Origin: Aporrectodea caliginosa
Taxonomy: Eukaryota; Annelida; Clitellata; Crassiclitellata; Lumbricidae
Direction of reading: 5' to 3'
Assembly: GCA_020284085.1 (NCBI GenBank)
Contig: JACEVL010000005.1
Location: 1,285,215 to 1,349,214, forward strand
DNA: 64,000 bases
In this document: one piece after another, positions 9,955-20,200 of the stretch
How positions within the stretch are numbered: the stretch's first letter is position 1
Layout of the letters: the number at the start of each line of letters is the position of its first letter
Notes under the pieces: model-generated
Databases searched by the model: none
What the model was told of the DNA's origin: nothing
What the model saw: only the letters and a program-made list of their open reading frames with translations
Position numbers and translations under genes: made by a program

Positions 9955-10966
9955 GCCTTCTTCTTGTGGTTCTCTGCCTCTTAGGCAGGTTCAAATATCC
10001 GACGTCGCCACTTCTCTCGTTGTTGGGCCTCTTCTTTCAGTTTCCTGTAGCCGTTTGTCATCATCCAATCCAGCATCATCTGTCTTGGTCTTCCTCTTGT
10101 CTTCCTCCCCTTCAGTTTTCCTTCGATGACCGTTCTTAGTAGTGAGTTTCCTCTCAGCGTGTGCCCGATCCATTTCCTTTGCCTGTCTCTTTCTTCTCCA
10201 ATTATTCCCAACACTTCTTCATTTGTTATATGTTCTGTCCAGCTGATTTTTTCCATTCTTCTCCATGTCCACATTTCGAAAGCTTCCAGTCTTCTTATAT
10301 CCGCTTTTCTCATTGTCCATGTCTCCGATCCATACAGCACCACGCTCCATACTAGTGTCTTTATCATTCTTATCTTTAGATTCCTGTTTAGTTTTCCTCT
10401 CAGTAATTCTCTTCTGTTGAGAATGCCTCCTTTCCTATTGCTATCCTTTTAATTTCTCTGTGGCATTTGGCATCTGTCGTGATCATACTCCCTAGGTAGC
10501 AGAATTCTTTGACTTGCTCTATCTGTTTTCCTCCAATGTGTACTCTGACTACAGTTTCCTTTCCTTTACTTATCTTCAGTACTTTTGTCTTTTTGATGGT
10601 AATCTTCATCCCGTATTCGGTTGATGTTGTGTTTAGCCTATCCATCATTGCTTGCAGTCCTTTCTGGTTTCTCGCCAACATTGCCTGATCATCTGCAAAC
10701 CTTAATGCCTTTATCCATCTTCCACCAACCTTTATCCCCTCCTCCATCTCCTCTACTGCCTCTCTGACAAGCTCTTCTATATAGATGTTAAATAGTAGCC
10801 TAATGGTGACAGTGGACATCCTTGTCTCACACCTCTTCCAACGTTTCCTGGTTCCGAGTACACTTCATCTATTCTTATTCGCATCTTTTGTCCCATGTAT
10901 AAGTTTCCTATTAATCTTCTGTCTCTCCAATCTATTCCCGATCTAGATCTCCAATCTAGGCCTACT
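9955..10966 (-). pseudogene. RTE-like LINE, RT palm to C-terminus, frame-broken
   Basis: The minus strand shows VRQGCPLSP (motif B, near 10820), a frameshift, LLFNIYIEELVREAV, RFADDQAMLA (the catalytic xADD box), FCYLGSMITTDAKC, and then LYGSETWTMRKADIRRLEAF with the WIGHTLRGNSLL/GRKTRGRPRQM tail. This order is that of RTE/BovB-group LINEs. Two frameshifts separate the pieces. The endonuclease domain is missing because the copy is 5'-truncated near 10966. Confidence 0.87.
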
Positions 10967-11065
10967 GTTGAGAATTATGTAAAAGTGTGTTCTTTATTAA
11001 ACGCTGGCAAACGCACGGCGCTGTATGTAGGCCTACAAAGTCATTAAAAGTTATCAAATAAATAA

Positions 11066-11275
11066 TAAATAATAATCATTTTCTTTATTAATTCAAACCG
11101 ACAAACGCAGTGTGATTACAGTGTACAGTTATCTCTTAACTACTAACAGAACAGACAGCCTGCAATACAACGGCACTAATAGCAGCCTACAAAGCACGTC
11201 CGCCCTACGGGGGCTCGAACTCGGTAGGCCCTACCTCTTGCTCTCTGTGCCAGATGTTATCCAATGCGCTATAAG
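11066..11275 (-). mobile_element. tRNA-derived SINE, family A, copy 2 (plus a 50-bp tail fragment at 10985-11035)
   Basis: Minus-strand head with a good A box (tagcgcattgg) and B box (agttcgagccc), then the same body as the copy at 2119-2345. Another piece of the same 3' region (tttattaaacgctggcaaacgcacgg) sits at 10985-11010. The copies differ by about one base in eight by eye, so they are old. Confidence 0.85.
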
Positions 11276-11535
11276 GCAATAATAGTAGCAGAAAGTTAGT
11301 AAATAACAAACTAAAAACACTGGCCTCGCTGTACAACATCCTAGTATAGCCTGGAAACCGCGCCTGGAATGAAATCTAGAAAGAACAGTGTAAGTGGGCG
11401 CAGACCAGTAAACACTATTATAATATTATTAATATGCTTAAAATTAGCCGGTGTAAAAATGAATGCGGGGCGACATCTGTGGGTGAGCTTGATATCCCGA
11501 TATGCAATAATATTTTACGAGTTTCCATTCCTCTG

Positions 11536-11544
11536 TATATATAG
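11536..11544 (+). promoter_or_regulatory. possible TATA element upstream of UBE2T
   Basis: TATATATAG lies 64 bases before the first in-frame ATG of UBE2T (11608). The spacing would allow a start about 30 bases downstream and a short 5' leader. No other core-promoter element was recognised, and many E2 genes are TATA-less, so this is weak. Confidence 0.25.
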
Positions 11545-11607
11545 ACTCGTTGGCTTTGTGGCGCTATCTTCGAAGAACTTGCTGTAGTTTTTATAATATA
11601 ACGAGAA

Positions 11608-11728
11608 ATGGAATGTATGGGAAGAAGAGCGTGTCGTCTTATTCGAGAATTGAAGCATTTCGAAGAAAATCCGCCACATGGAATATCTTGTTGGATGAAA
11701 GATGGTAGCAGTGACCAGCTCGTTGGAC
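11608..11728 (+). CDS. UBE2T: UBE2T-like E2 ubiquitin-conjugating enzyme, exon 1
   Basis: Encodes 40 residues plus one base. The alternative in-frame start at 11617 (MGRRACRLIREL) aligns best with the vertebrate N-terminus; 11608 adds MEC. The exon then reads FEENPPHGISCWMKD, matching the family's P-P-x-G-I-[TS]-C-W block, and ends GTTGGA C|gtgagt. The last C completes CAA (Gln) with exon 2, giving Q-I-V-G-G at the place of human Q-I-L-G-G. In the known family, UBE2T is the E2 that works with the E3 FANCL to monoubiquitinate FANCD2 and FANCI in DNA cross-link repair, in the nucleus. Intron 1 is 17.8 kb and holds the foldback and palindromic elements. Confidence 0.93.
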
Positions 11729-12695
11729 GTGAGTGTCTAAAATTTACAATATTTAGTGACGCCCTGAAATAGGTGCGTAACGAATTTGAATTTCCGGAAC
11801 TCCCGAATGGGATGTCTGTCAAGTTTGAACCCGGGTAAACCTAGCGTCATCAAAACACTAAATCACGAAAACATAAGCTAATATTTCAGAAATTAGTTAT
11901 TTAAAGCCGAAATAGAAGGTTAAGAACCGTAACAACTGTCGTCTTCAATTAAATGAATTAATTACAAAACAAATTTTCCAAGAATTAATCGTTCAATTGG
12001 AAGAAAGAAAATCAAGCCCATGCAGCGGCATGAAAACCCGGATAAGACAAAACATGTCCAACCGTCCTGCAAACGTACATGCGCGATGGCGATAATAATG
12101 ATAACCAGCCTAGCAACTTGCCATGTCTAGTACTTTCATTGGCTGACCATCTGCTTGTCTGCCCTAGTGTCTGTCTGTCCGTCTGTCTGTCTCTCTGCAC
12201 ATCTATATGTCTTTGGCCATAATATTACCGGTAAACCGTAGTTTAGGTTGGTAAATTATTTTATATTGTAAAATTAAAATGGACGCTGGAATTATGAAAA
12301 AAATGGTTTCCCTAAATGAAAGTGGGATTGATGAAATTATTTGTGTATTTAAATAGAAGTTGGATTGGTGGAAATAATTTTTACCGTAAATAGAAGCTGG
12401 ATTGATGACCAACCTAAACTACGGGATAACCATAATAACCAGCCTATTTACACAAGACGTTGCAATATCAAAGCAATCATAAAATTTCATTCTGCTACAG
12501 TACCGCTGTTCAACGTGTAGGCCTATATACGCATACTCCAATGCAGTGGCACGAAACTACGGATAAGGTATAACAAGTGATGGGCACTAACTAATTTTCT
12601 GTAGTTAAATTATAACTGTGTTTCAGCTAAAGTAAAAAAGTTTAACGAAAAGTGGGCAACTGATTTTGTAAATAAGTTAAATAAACTAAAAATAT

Positions 12696-13739
12696 TTAGT
12701 TAAACTGTTTCCAACTTTTCAGCCTTGGCCGCCACTGTTCAATAGCTTTGTCAATGACACTCTGCTTCAACTGTGCCCACACAACGATGAGGCGCTCCTT
12801 CAACTCGTCGATGTCCCGTATTGCTGTCTGGTAGACGCGTTCCTGTATTAGACCCCAAATTCTGTAGTCAACGGGATTGAGGTCTGGTGAGTTTGCTGGC
12901 CAGAGTTCCGGTCCAATGAAGCTTGGTGTTTCACGTCGCAGCAACGCAATGGTGTCCTTTGCGCGATGTGCTGGGGCGCTGTCCTGCTGGAGAATGAATA
13001 AGTCGCTTGACATCCCTCTGATCGCTGGCAACATCTGCTCCATCAAGAGGATATTCCTGTAATATTCGCCGTTGACCTTCACCCCAGGTTCCACGAAGAA
13101 CAATTCCGTGCACCCGAGCTTCGAGACGGCGACGGAGACCATCAGTGAGCGGCTGAAAGTCGGGCGGGTCCGCAGTAGGCGATTGGCGTCAACGTTGCGC
13201 TTCAGTGTTGTGGATACGTAGAGACGATCGTTCTGAGCGTTGATTGGAGGCGCCACTGTAAACAGCTTCTCGTCACTAAACCAGATGAAAGGGACTATAT
13301 GCTCGGGAAACTTCCTAAGAAGTTGCTTGCATCGTTCCAGGCGTGAATCTGTGTTGCATGTTGATAACAGTTGGGCACGGCGTTTTTTCAGACACTTCAG
13401 CTGAAGGTCATCATGTATTACTCTATACACTGTTCCCTTACTCATTCCAATTTCTCTTTGAATCTGGCGAGTTGTTCTGTGAGTTTGTGGTGCGCCCTCC
13501 TGGCTTAGCACAAGATCGTTTACTGCATCAATGTTCTCTGGTGTGCGCACTGAACGTGGTCGTCCGCTGCCGGGCTGACGATCCACGCTGGCCGTTTTTC
13601 GAATCTTTCGCAGCAGTACATCGAGGCCATTTTTATTCCAACCCTTCTGCGGGAACTCTTTTATCAACCAACGACTACTGTAACCCTTCAACAATACTAA
13701 ATTCTTAATAAAAATTTTATCTTCGCTGCTGAAAACCAT
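12696..13739 (-). CDS. Tc1/mariner-superfamily transposase, DD37D, intact
   Basis: A 347-residue uninterrupted ORF of the family's usual length. Residues about 1-55 form the first helix-turn-helix region, followed by the GRPR-type linker GSGRPRSVRTPEN. A second HTH lies at about 85-110 (TTRQIQREIGMSKGTVYRVI). The DDE domain has FSDEKLF (first Asp), LQQDSAPAHRA (second Asp) and WPANSPDLNPVDYRIW (third Asp, after NPV). Counting residues between the second and third gives 37, so DD37D, a spacing known from the maT group. The enzyme would excise and paste its element at TA sites. A candidate right terminus (ggggcacagtgta, 13957-13969) is visible, but no matching left one, so the element may be one-ended. 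Confidence 0.92.
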   Translation of the reverse strand: MVFSSEDKIFIKNLVLLKGYSSRWLIKEFPQKGWNKNGLDVLLRKIRKTASVDRQPGSGRPRSVRTPENIDAVNDLVLSQEGAPQTHRTTRQIQREIGMSKGTVYRVIHDDLQLKCLKKRRAQLLSTCNTDSRLERCKQLLRKFPEHIVPFIWFSDEKLFTVAPPINAQNDRLYVSTTLKRNVDANRLLRTRPTFSRSLMVSVAVSKLGCTELFFVEPGVKVNGEYYRNILLMEQMLPAIRGMSSDLFILQQDSAPAHRAKDTIALLRRETPSFIGPELWPANSPDLNPVDYRIWGLIQERVYQTAIRDIDELKERLIVVWAQLKQSVIDKAIEQWRPRLKSWKQFN

Positions 13740-14029
13740 TTTAACTCTAAGTTACTAATCTCTGTTTATATGTTTCCAAACACGCCTAGTCGCCTAGTCT
13801 GCGTCACTGCCTCTAACAGCAACCACTTCTGTGAGTAAGTAAAATGTGAAATATTTTGTGGCAAAATTATTTAAGAAACAACGTACAAACTTTTATTACA
13901 ATTGGCTTAGTTTTATAGAAGATTTTTGAAAAGTTTTTTAGGTGTGTTTTTTTATGGGGCACAGTGTATATATAATATATATACGACTGTAATACAGATA
14001 TATGCACAGAGAGACGGACAGATAGAAAG

Positions 14030-14390
14030 ATAGACGGACAGGAAAACATGGACGGACAGGCAGGCAGACGGACAGACAGACACAGAGCCGTTTGCATGAT
14101 GGTTTAAGATGTTATACCTTATCCGTAGTTTCGTCCCGCTGCATGGGCGGATGCATTTATAAATTGGCTTACACATTGAATGGTAGAACTCTGACATATA
14201 TATGTACACAGAGATGGACAGACAGACAGACAGACATACAGACAGAGAGACGTTTGCAGGACGGACAGACTAAGGCAGACGGACAGAGACATACAGAGAC
14301 AAGGACAGGAAGACGTACAGACGGAGATATAGAGAGACGGATAGAGAAACAGACAGGTGGACAGATACAGAGAGAGACAAGCAAAGAGAC
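14030..14390. repeat. GACA/GAGA-rich imperfect minisatellite
   Basis: Degenerate repetition of gacagacagacag with gagaga and gacgg variants. The complementary CTGT-rich stretch at 12165-12200 forms part of the opposite arm of the foldback element. ORFs here on both strands are products of the repeat. Confidence 0.85.
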
Positions 14391-15819
14391 ATAAGTGGTC
14401 AATCTAATATGCTCAGGCTAAAGAAAATAACATACGGAAATGGATACGGATATGTTTACAGAAACGGATATGTTTTCGTAACGCTAGGTTTACCCGGGTC
14501 AAGTTTGAATACATATTCGATTTCGAGCGTATGACACACATTCGAGGTCCAACTAATGCAGTCGACAAGTTATCGGCTTATCGCGGGAAAGCTAATTAGA
14601 CACAACGACACACTTGAGGCACGTTAGAAGTAACAACAAAATTGATTCCAAATCGTAAACTTCACCCTGCATCCTACGCAGTGACCTCCGTCAAGTTGGT
14701 TTGATATTCGCATGCAGATAGTGGGCACGGGTTGATCTGCTGATTGCTGATTTCATGACTAGCCAGGGGTAAAATTCTGATTGGAAAATCCTGAGGTAAA
14801 TATCTAGAATCGGGTGCGTAGGTTTTCTTCGCAACGTGACTGTCGGTTAGAGTCGGTTAGGGTAATGTTATGCATCGTGAGGGTCGGTTAGGGTCAGGGT
14901 TAGGGTTAGTGTCGTCATTAGAAAACACTGTACCTTCCACACAGCATGCCAAAGATACCGTCAAACGCACCCCGATGTTATTGTTCGCCAGGGTTAGGGT
15001 TGCCAGATACATGGGTCGCCAAAGGAGGACACTTAAAGTCGGAAAGGAGGACAAAGGAGGACGGATTGAATGTTTAGCTCCGGACTTCGGAGTCAGAGGG
15101 TCTCCCAAGTAACCAAGAAACGAAGTAAAATTGAAAGCTGCATAGGAAATCAATTGAGGCTTTTTATCATCATGTTGCAAAGTACTTATATATAAGCAAT
15201 CGCACCTTCTTGATTATGCATAGTATTCAGTATCGGTAGGGGGTTAGGGTAATGGGGGGAATGGCGCGAAGGGCAGAATATAGGCACAAACGCGGGTGAT
15301 CGCTTCCTGCTAGTGCCGCTACCCTCCCAAAGGTCGACTCAGCCTTTCATTCGGCAGATGGCTTTGGTAAGTAGGATGTAATGGGCTCCTTTCATGGTTG
15401 CCAAACAGTTAAATTTGACTGCAGTAATAACTAGTGATCATCCATTCACAGTTTATGAATTGTAATCATACTGCGGTGTTTTAGTTTGCAATAACGAACG
15501 AAGGCTGTTATTACTAATTATTTCTCTGAGGAGTCAACTCTTCGCAGCAATTCCTCGTTACCAATAACATATCATAGAACTTCTCACAAGAAACACTCTT
15601 CATATTGTACTTTGTAAGAATGATTCCATTCACAGGGTCAACATGTTTTCCCTAAGTTCCCTTTACCAGGCATCATGCGCGTGTAAAGTCGTTAAAAACT
15701 GCCATAAAATAAGAGCCAATAGCCGAATACAGGAAATATACAAAAAGCCGGACATTTTCCTGGTTTTTAGCTTTGCCTGCCGGACGGAGAATATGAGGCC
15801 AAAATGGAGGACATGTCCT

Positions 15820-18800
15820 AGTAGTAATCAATATACAATTACTGGCTCACCCGTTCCTGGCTCATGCATTACTGGCTCACCCGTTCCTGGGCCATGCATT
15901 ACTGGCTCACCCATTCCTGGCTCAATGACGTCATCGAAAGTTCAAAGGTCAATCGACGATGGCCTCCGCTAAAAACAGACACCCATTAAATTTGGCCAAG
16001 GGTTGCGCGGGTGGGGCGTGCGTGTGCCCCTACCCCTCCCCTCCATTCTTCTTTCACTCTACACGCCTTAGCAAAGCTCATTGAATATTCATTATTTGCA
16101 TGCTGTGCATTCTATTTGGGCCTTTCACACACATATGTGTGCAGCCAATTTTTATACAAGCAAGCTACCAATTCTTGCATGTAGGCCTATAGCACTCAAT
16201 TTTTACTCACTAGCCGTCATCTACCGCCCATACTCATCATCCATCTTTGCTCAAGCATTGCAAGGCGCCCATTTTTGCAACTTTTCTTACTACAATCAAG
16301 CAGCCATTGTTTTGGCCATTTTCACATAGCTCACATTTAAGCTTGGAGTCCAACATGGCTAGGCTTTACTCTCGTAGCTGCACTTGCATTCTTTTACATG
16401 TGCATTGTTTGGCGTATAGCAATTTACACTTAGGTCAACTTTAATGGTAGAGGCCATTATACGCAAGCACTCAATTCTTTTGGACCATACACCCATTTTC
16501 TCTTAGGCACACACATTTTAGGCTCAAGCCTACAACTACAAACCTTGCAACTCCATCTTCGTCACCCAGCAAGGCGCGCAAGCACTTAGTGTGGAAGCCA
16601 AGGCAGCCAGTGTTTGCGCTTGCATGCCATTACAGCTCTTGCCTGACCATTTAGCGTTGAATATTTAGTACTTGCACCCTTTTGAGGCACAACAGCATTT
16701 TACTCTTAGGTAGCCATTCTTTGGGCTCGCCTTGTTTTTCAAGGCTGACTAAGGCCAATTTATTATTCAATAGGCACAAATTGCAATGTTTTTGTGCGCT
16801 TGCATTGAATTAGAGCGACAACCTTTTACTCTTAGACAGCAAGACATTCGTTGGGCTTGCCTTGTTTTACAAGGATGACCAACGCTTATTGAGTATTCAT
16901 TATCCTTAGGCCCGTTTACACATGCACAATCATCGCCTAAACTGAATTTAGCATGGTATTCAACTTTTGCAAAGCACTCAGGTGTCTTTGCTCTATTGCA
17001 TTCTCCTACAGCTCACGCATTTAGTTATGCAAATCTTTCAACAAAATGAACTTAAATCTGAGAAAAGTTAAACTGAAATCTCAGTTTCATTGAAATTCTC
17101 GGTTCAGTTTCGGATAGTAAGTGTCTTTTACAGATGGTGCATGAGCGAGAGAGAGAGAGAGAGGGAGAGAGGCGTTTTGGCAGAGCTGGAGGAGAGAGAG
17201 AGAGGGAGGGGGCGATAGAGAGAGAGGGAGAGAGGCGCTTTGGCAGAGCTGGAGGGAGAGAGAGAGGGAGGGAGCGAGAGAGAGAGAGATGGAGAGAGGC
17301 GTTTGGCAGAGGTGGAGGGAGAGAGAGAGAGGAGGGAGCGAGATTGAGAGAGGGAGCGAAGCGCTTTTGGCAGACAAGTAGCGTGTGAGCGAGAGAAATG
17401 CGCGGCTTATATTTCTGACCTGGTGGTTTTACAACTTTTACATTTCAGACACCTAAAACTCACACTCAAAGCTAGCTTCACAGTAGAATATTGCGAGTTT
17501 GTAGAGCAAACCTGCCAATTGTAGACGTGCGTCATTTAGAATGCGTGTATTTACTTAACAGACTTATAATTTTCTATACAGCTTGGAGACTTAAGTTGAG
17601 AGTTTATTTAGCGAACCGAGGGTTTGAGCTGTTGTATGGAGAGGTGTTTTGAGACCCTGCATAGTGCTCTTTTACGACAGTTGGCAGGCAATCAAATGTT
17701 TTTAGTTGTGTAATGCATTCCACAAATGGTTCTTAATTCTGAAAAATCTCAAATTCATTGAAATTCTAGAGTCATGGAAAAACCCCACTTGGTTAATTTT
17801 GGATAGCAGGTGACATTTACGGGGCATGGACACAGCGATATTGAGAGAGCGAGAATGAAAGCGGCATGGGGCCGTGGAGGGTAGGAGGGTGAGAGAGAGA
17901 GACTTACTCTCTGTAATTGACAATTTTAATCGCTCCGAATAAGAGCCGAATCATTATTTTCGCTTGGCGAGAAGAGCATTAACTAGTTTTTGGAGAGAGA
18001 GCGAGAGAGACGTGTAAAATGTTGGTGTTTAACAGCTGAATTTTTAATAGTGTTTAGCGGAAGAGAGGGGTAATATGAAACCAAAATCTTTAAAGTCAAT
18101 GCAAGGAAGGTTAGAAAACCGAGTCGTTTGGTCGTTTCACCAAACGGCGAACCCATGATGTATACACAGCGGTAAGTAAGTATGAAAATGCAAATCTTAT
18201 ACAGTTGATGAGTTGTGTAGAGTCCGCGTCGTGGCCAGGAATGAATGAAGTAGCATCACGCGTTTCGATGGAAATGCTTAAACTTCTATTCGCAAGATGC
18301 CACATTAGAAGTTATCGCAAATTTTTAAGGTGTAAGAGCTCGTTACAACACGTGAAAAATGTAGAACACGAAATCATTGTGATATTTGTAAGCTTGGCTG
18401 ACTGTACAAGACTTTGTCGTATTTTCACTCACTTTTCATGTTGCCATACCACGAGAGCTCGGTTGAATGAGGGAGGGGTTTTCCCCCTAGCCCGCCCGCC
18501 TACCCTATACGCTATAGACCAAAGTGGCAGTGCCACTTTGACACAGGCATTATAAAATTTTAAAAACAGCACGTTTACGCTCTGTAGAAGACGGAATCAT
18601 CACACTGAAATGCATGTCGCAATAAACTGGTGCTTAATCAGTTAATATTTTTCCGATTATAGGATTGAGATGTAAGCTGGCACGAATGAAGGCATGAAAT
18701 TCCAAGTTTTGTCGGCCATTGCCTGAAATTGTGGGCGTGTTTCTTTAGCAGCAGCTGCAGCTGCTGCCACTGCCGAATGTCATACTTTGAATCTAAGAGA

Positions 18801-18981
18801 GAGAGAATTAAGGTCACCTTCGTGGCTTTCCATGCATGTCATTGCCACAACTCTGAGAATATTCGCAATCGACGGTTTTTTCTCACACAGCAAACGTGTT
18901 ACTCGATAAAAAGTTAAACTTGTATCTCCAAATTTTGACTGTGCCTCACATCTCCACAAAGCTGAGAACATAAGGTTCTCA
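15820..18981 (+). repeat. left arm of the 3.16-kb inverted repeat
   Basis: Every position pairs with 39134 (or 39135) minus itself on the other arm, so the palindrome is centred near 19567. The constant sum along the arm shows almost no indels. Differences I noticed are few: near 16130, 16572 and 16911, several in the GA-rich tract at 17130-17375, and one 1-base shift between 18555 and 18729. The outer end has three ~30-base tandem units (actggctcacccgttcctgg...) at about 15838-15925. It contains no convincing gene; its ORFs are repeated in mirror image on the other arm. Confidence 0.97.
17130..17375 (+). repeat. GA-rich ~60-bp repeats inside the left arm
   Basis: Four imperfect units combine (ga)n runs with aggcg(c/t)tttggcagag. 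The mirror-image CT-rich version lies at 21760-22005. Ser/Leu-rich and Arg/Glu-rich ORFs here are artefacts of the simple sequence. Confidence 0.9.
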
Positions 18982-20152
18982 GCTCATTTTTACTGTCCAT
19001 TGTCTTCGTTTGCATGGTTGCTGAGCTTCAATATACAGTATGAGCTGAGGGAATGACAAAATGCTTACATGCCACATGTGAAATGGACATATATGCCCAC
19101 ATTGAGTTGAAAGTTTAAGCAAAGACCATGTGTAATTTCAATGCTTCGATAACAGCCTCGCTAGCTACCACCACAGACGCGTGAGGTTCAAAGTACATTA
19201 GACTAGTCATAATAAGTCGACCGAGAGACCAAAGTGCTACATGCCACATGCACAAACTTGGACATTGTGATCTCCGTGAATTGAACGTTTAAACAATGGC
19301 ACTGCAACTCTATAATTTCATCGCTTTGATAACAGCTTTGGCTTCACGCAGCAGCAGCAGGCCTGACATTCTGACGACCTGTTAAGTAAATAAGTAAGTG
19401 TGTTTATCGCAGCATCTAGCAGTAGCTGTGAACTGTGAGAGCAGCATTGATTCTGACAGCTTGTTTATAGCAGCTTCCAGCGGCGGTTGAAGACTACGCA
19501 TTAGCATCTAATTGAAATGGTTGAGCATGCGAAACTTTACTCTCAATTTGCTTGCAGCCGCTTACCCAAATTTTCATTAAATTTTAAAGCTATACCAGGT
19601 GTGAGATATTGTAGCAACACATGCATTATCAGTAGCATGCTTGTGAACCGTTGGTTTTTTCATTATCAGGAGTTGTAAGCCACTGATTTTCATTTTCTGG
19701 AGTTGAGAACTTTTGATTCATAACTTTCAGAGCTGTGAACAGAGTTGAGAACCTTAGGTTCTCAGCTTTGTGAGTTGAGAACAGAGTTGAGAACCATAGG
19801 TTCTCAGCTTTGTGAGTTGAGAACAGAGTTGAGAACCTTAGATTCTCAGCTTTGTGAGTTGAGAACAGAGTTGAGAACCATAGGTTCTCAGCTTTGTGAG
19901 TTGAGAACAGAGTTGAGAACCTTAGATTCTCAGCTTTGTGAGTTGAGAACAGAGTTGAGAACCTTAGATTCTCAGCTTTGTGAGTTGAGAACAGAGTTGA
20001 GAACCATAGGTTCTCAGCTTTGTGAGTTGAGAACAGAGTTGAGAACCTTAGATTCTCAGCTTTGTGATTTGAGAACAGAGTTGAGAACCTTATGTTCTCA
20101 GCTTTCTGAGTTGAGAACCTTAGATTCTCAGCTTTCTGAGTTGAGAACAGAG
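18982..20152. other. loop of the palindrome
   Basis: This 1.17-kb spacer is present once. Its first ~740 bases are AT-rich, with several near-repeats (acatgccacatg at 19069 and 19240) and no recognisable gene. The last ~430 are the 42-bp tandem array. Confidence 0.85.
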
Positions 20153-20200
20153 ATGAGAACCTTATGTTCTCAGCTTTGTGGAGATGTGAGGCACAGTCAA
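19740..20200 (+). repeat. 42-bp tandem array with internal dyads
   Basis: About 11 units of agagttgagaaccttaggtt + ctcagctttgtgagttgagaac. Each contains the dyad gagaaccttaggttctc, so single strands can form a small hairpin every 42 bases. Because 42 is divisible by three the array is open in frame and encodes a 14-residue periodic peptide (LRTLDSQLCELRTE). The array runs into the inner end of the right arm, whose mirror (18957-18981) also carries one copy of the dyad. Confidence 0.95.

Larger units (their letters stand above)
11830..14498. mobile_element. 2.67-kb foldback DNA transposon with 11-bp target duplication
   Basis: Both ends carry the inverted repeat CCCGGGTAAACCTAGCGT. The direct repeat TCAAGTTTGAA lies immediately outside on both sides (11819-11829 and 14499-14509). 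Inside, longer imperfect inverted segments include gttataccttatccgtagtt at 14111-14130 against 12555-12574, with a further copy of that motif near 12020-12050, and GACA/TGTC-rich tracts on both arms (12165-12200; 14030-14390). Duplications of 9-11 bp are characteristic of Mutator-like transposons, but the superfamily is not proven. The only gene inside is the mariner-type transposase, in its own nested element. It starts 102 bases after UBE2T exon 1. Confidence 0.85.

Noticed and set aside
12590..12695. Left terminus of the mariner-type element
   Set aside because: No sequence matching the inverted right-end candidate ggggcacagtgta was found; the region looks like another AT-rich fragment.
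13867..14402. Cys/Val/Ser-rich ORFs suggestive of membrane proteins
   Set aside because: Generated by the TGTC/GACA simple repeats of the foldback element.
15643..18971. Several 60-116-residue ORFs in the left palindrome arm, each with an identical twin on the right arm
   Set aside because: The apparent conservation comes from the inverted duplication itself, not from selection; none has a recognisable motif.
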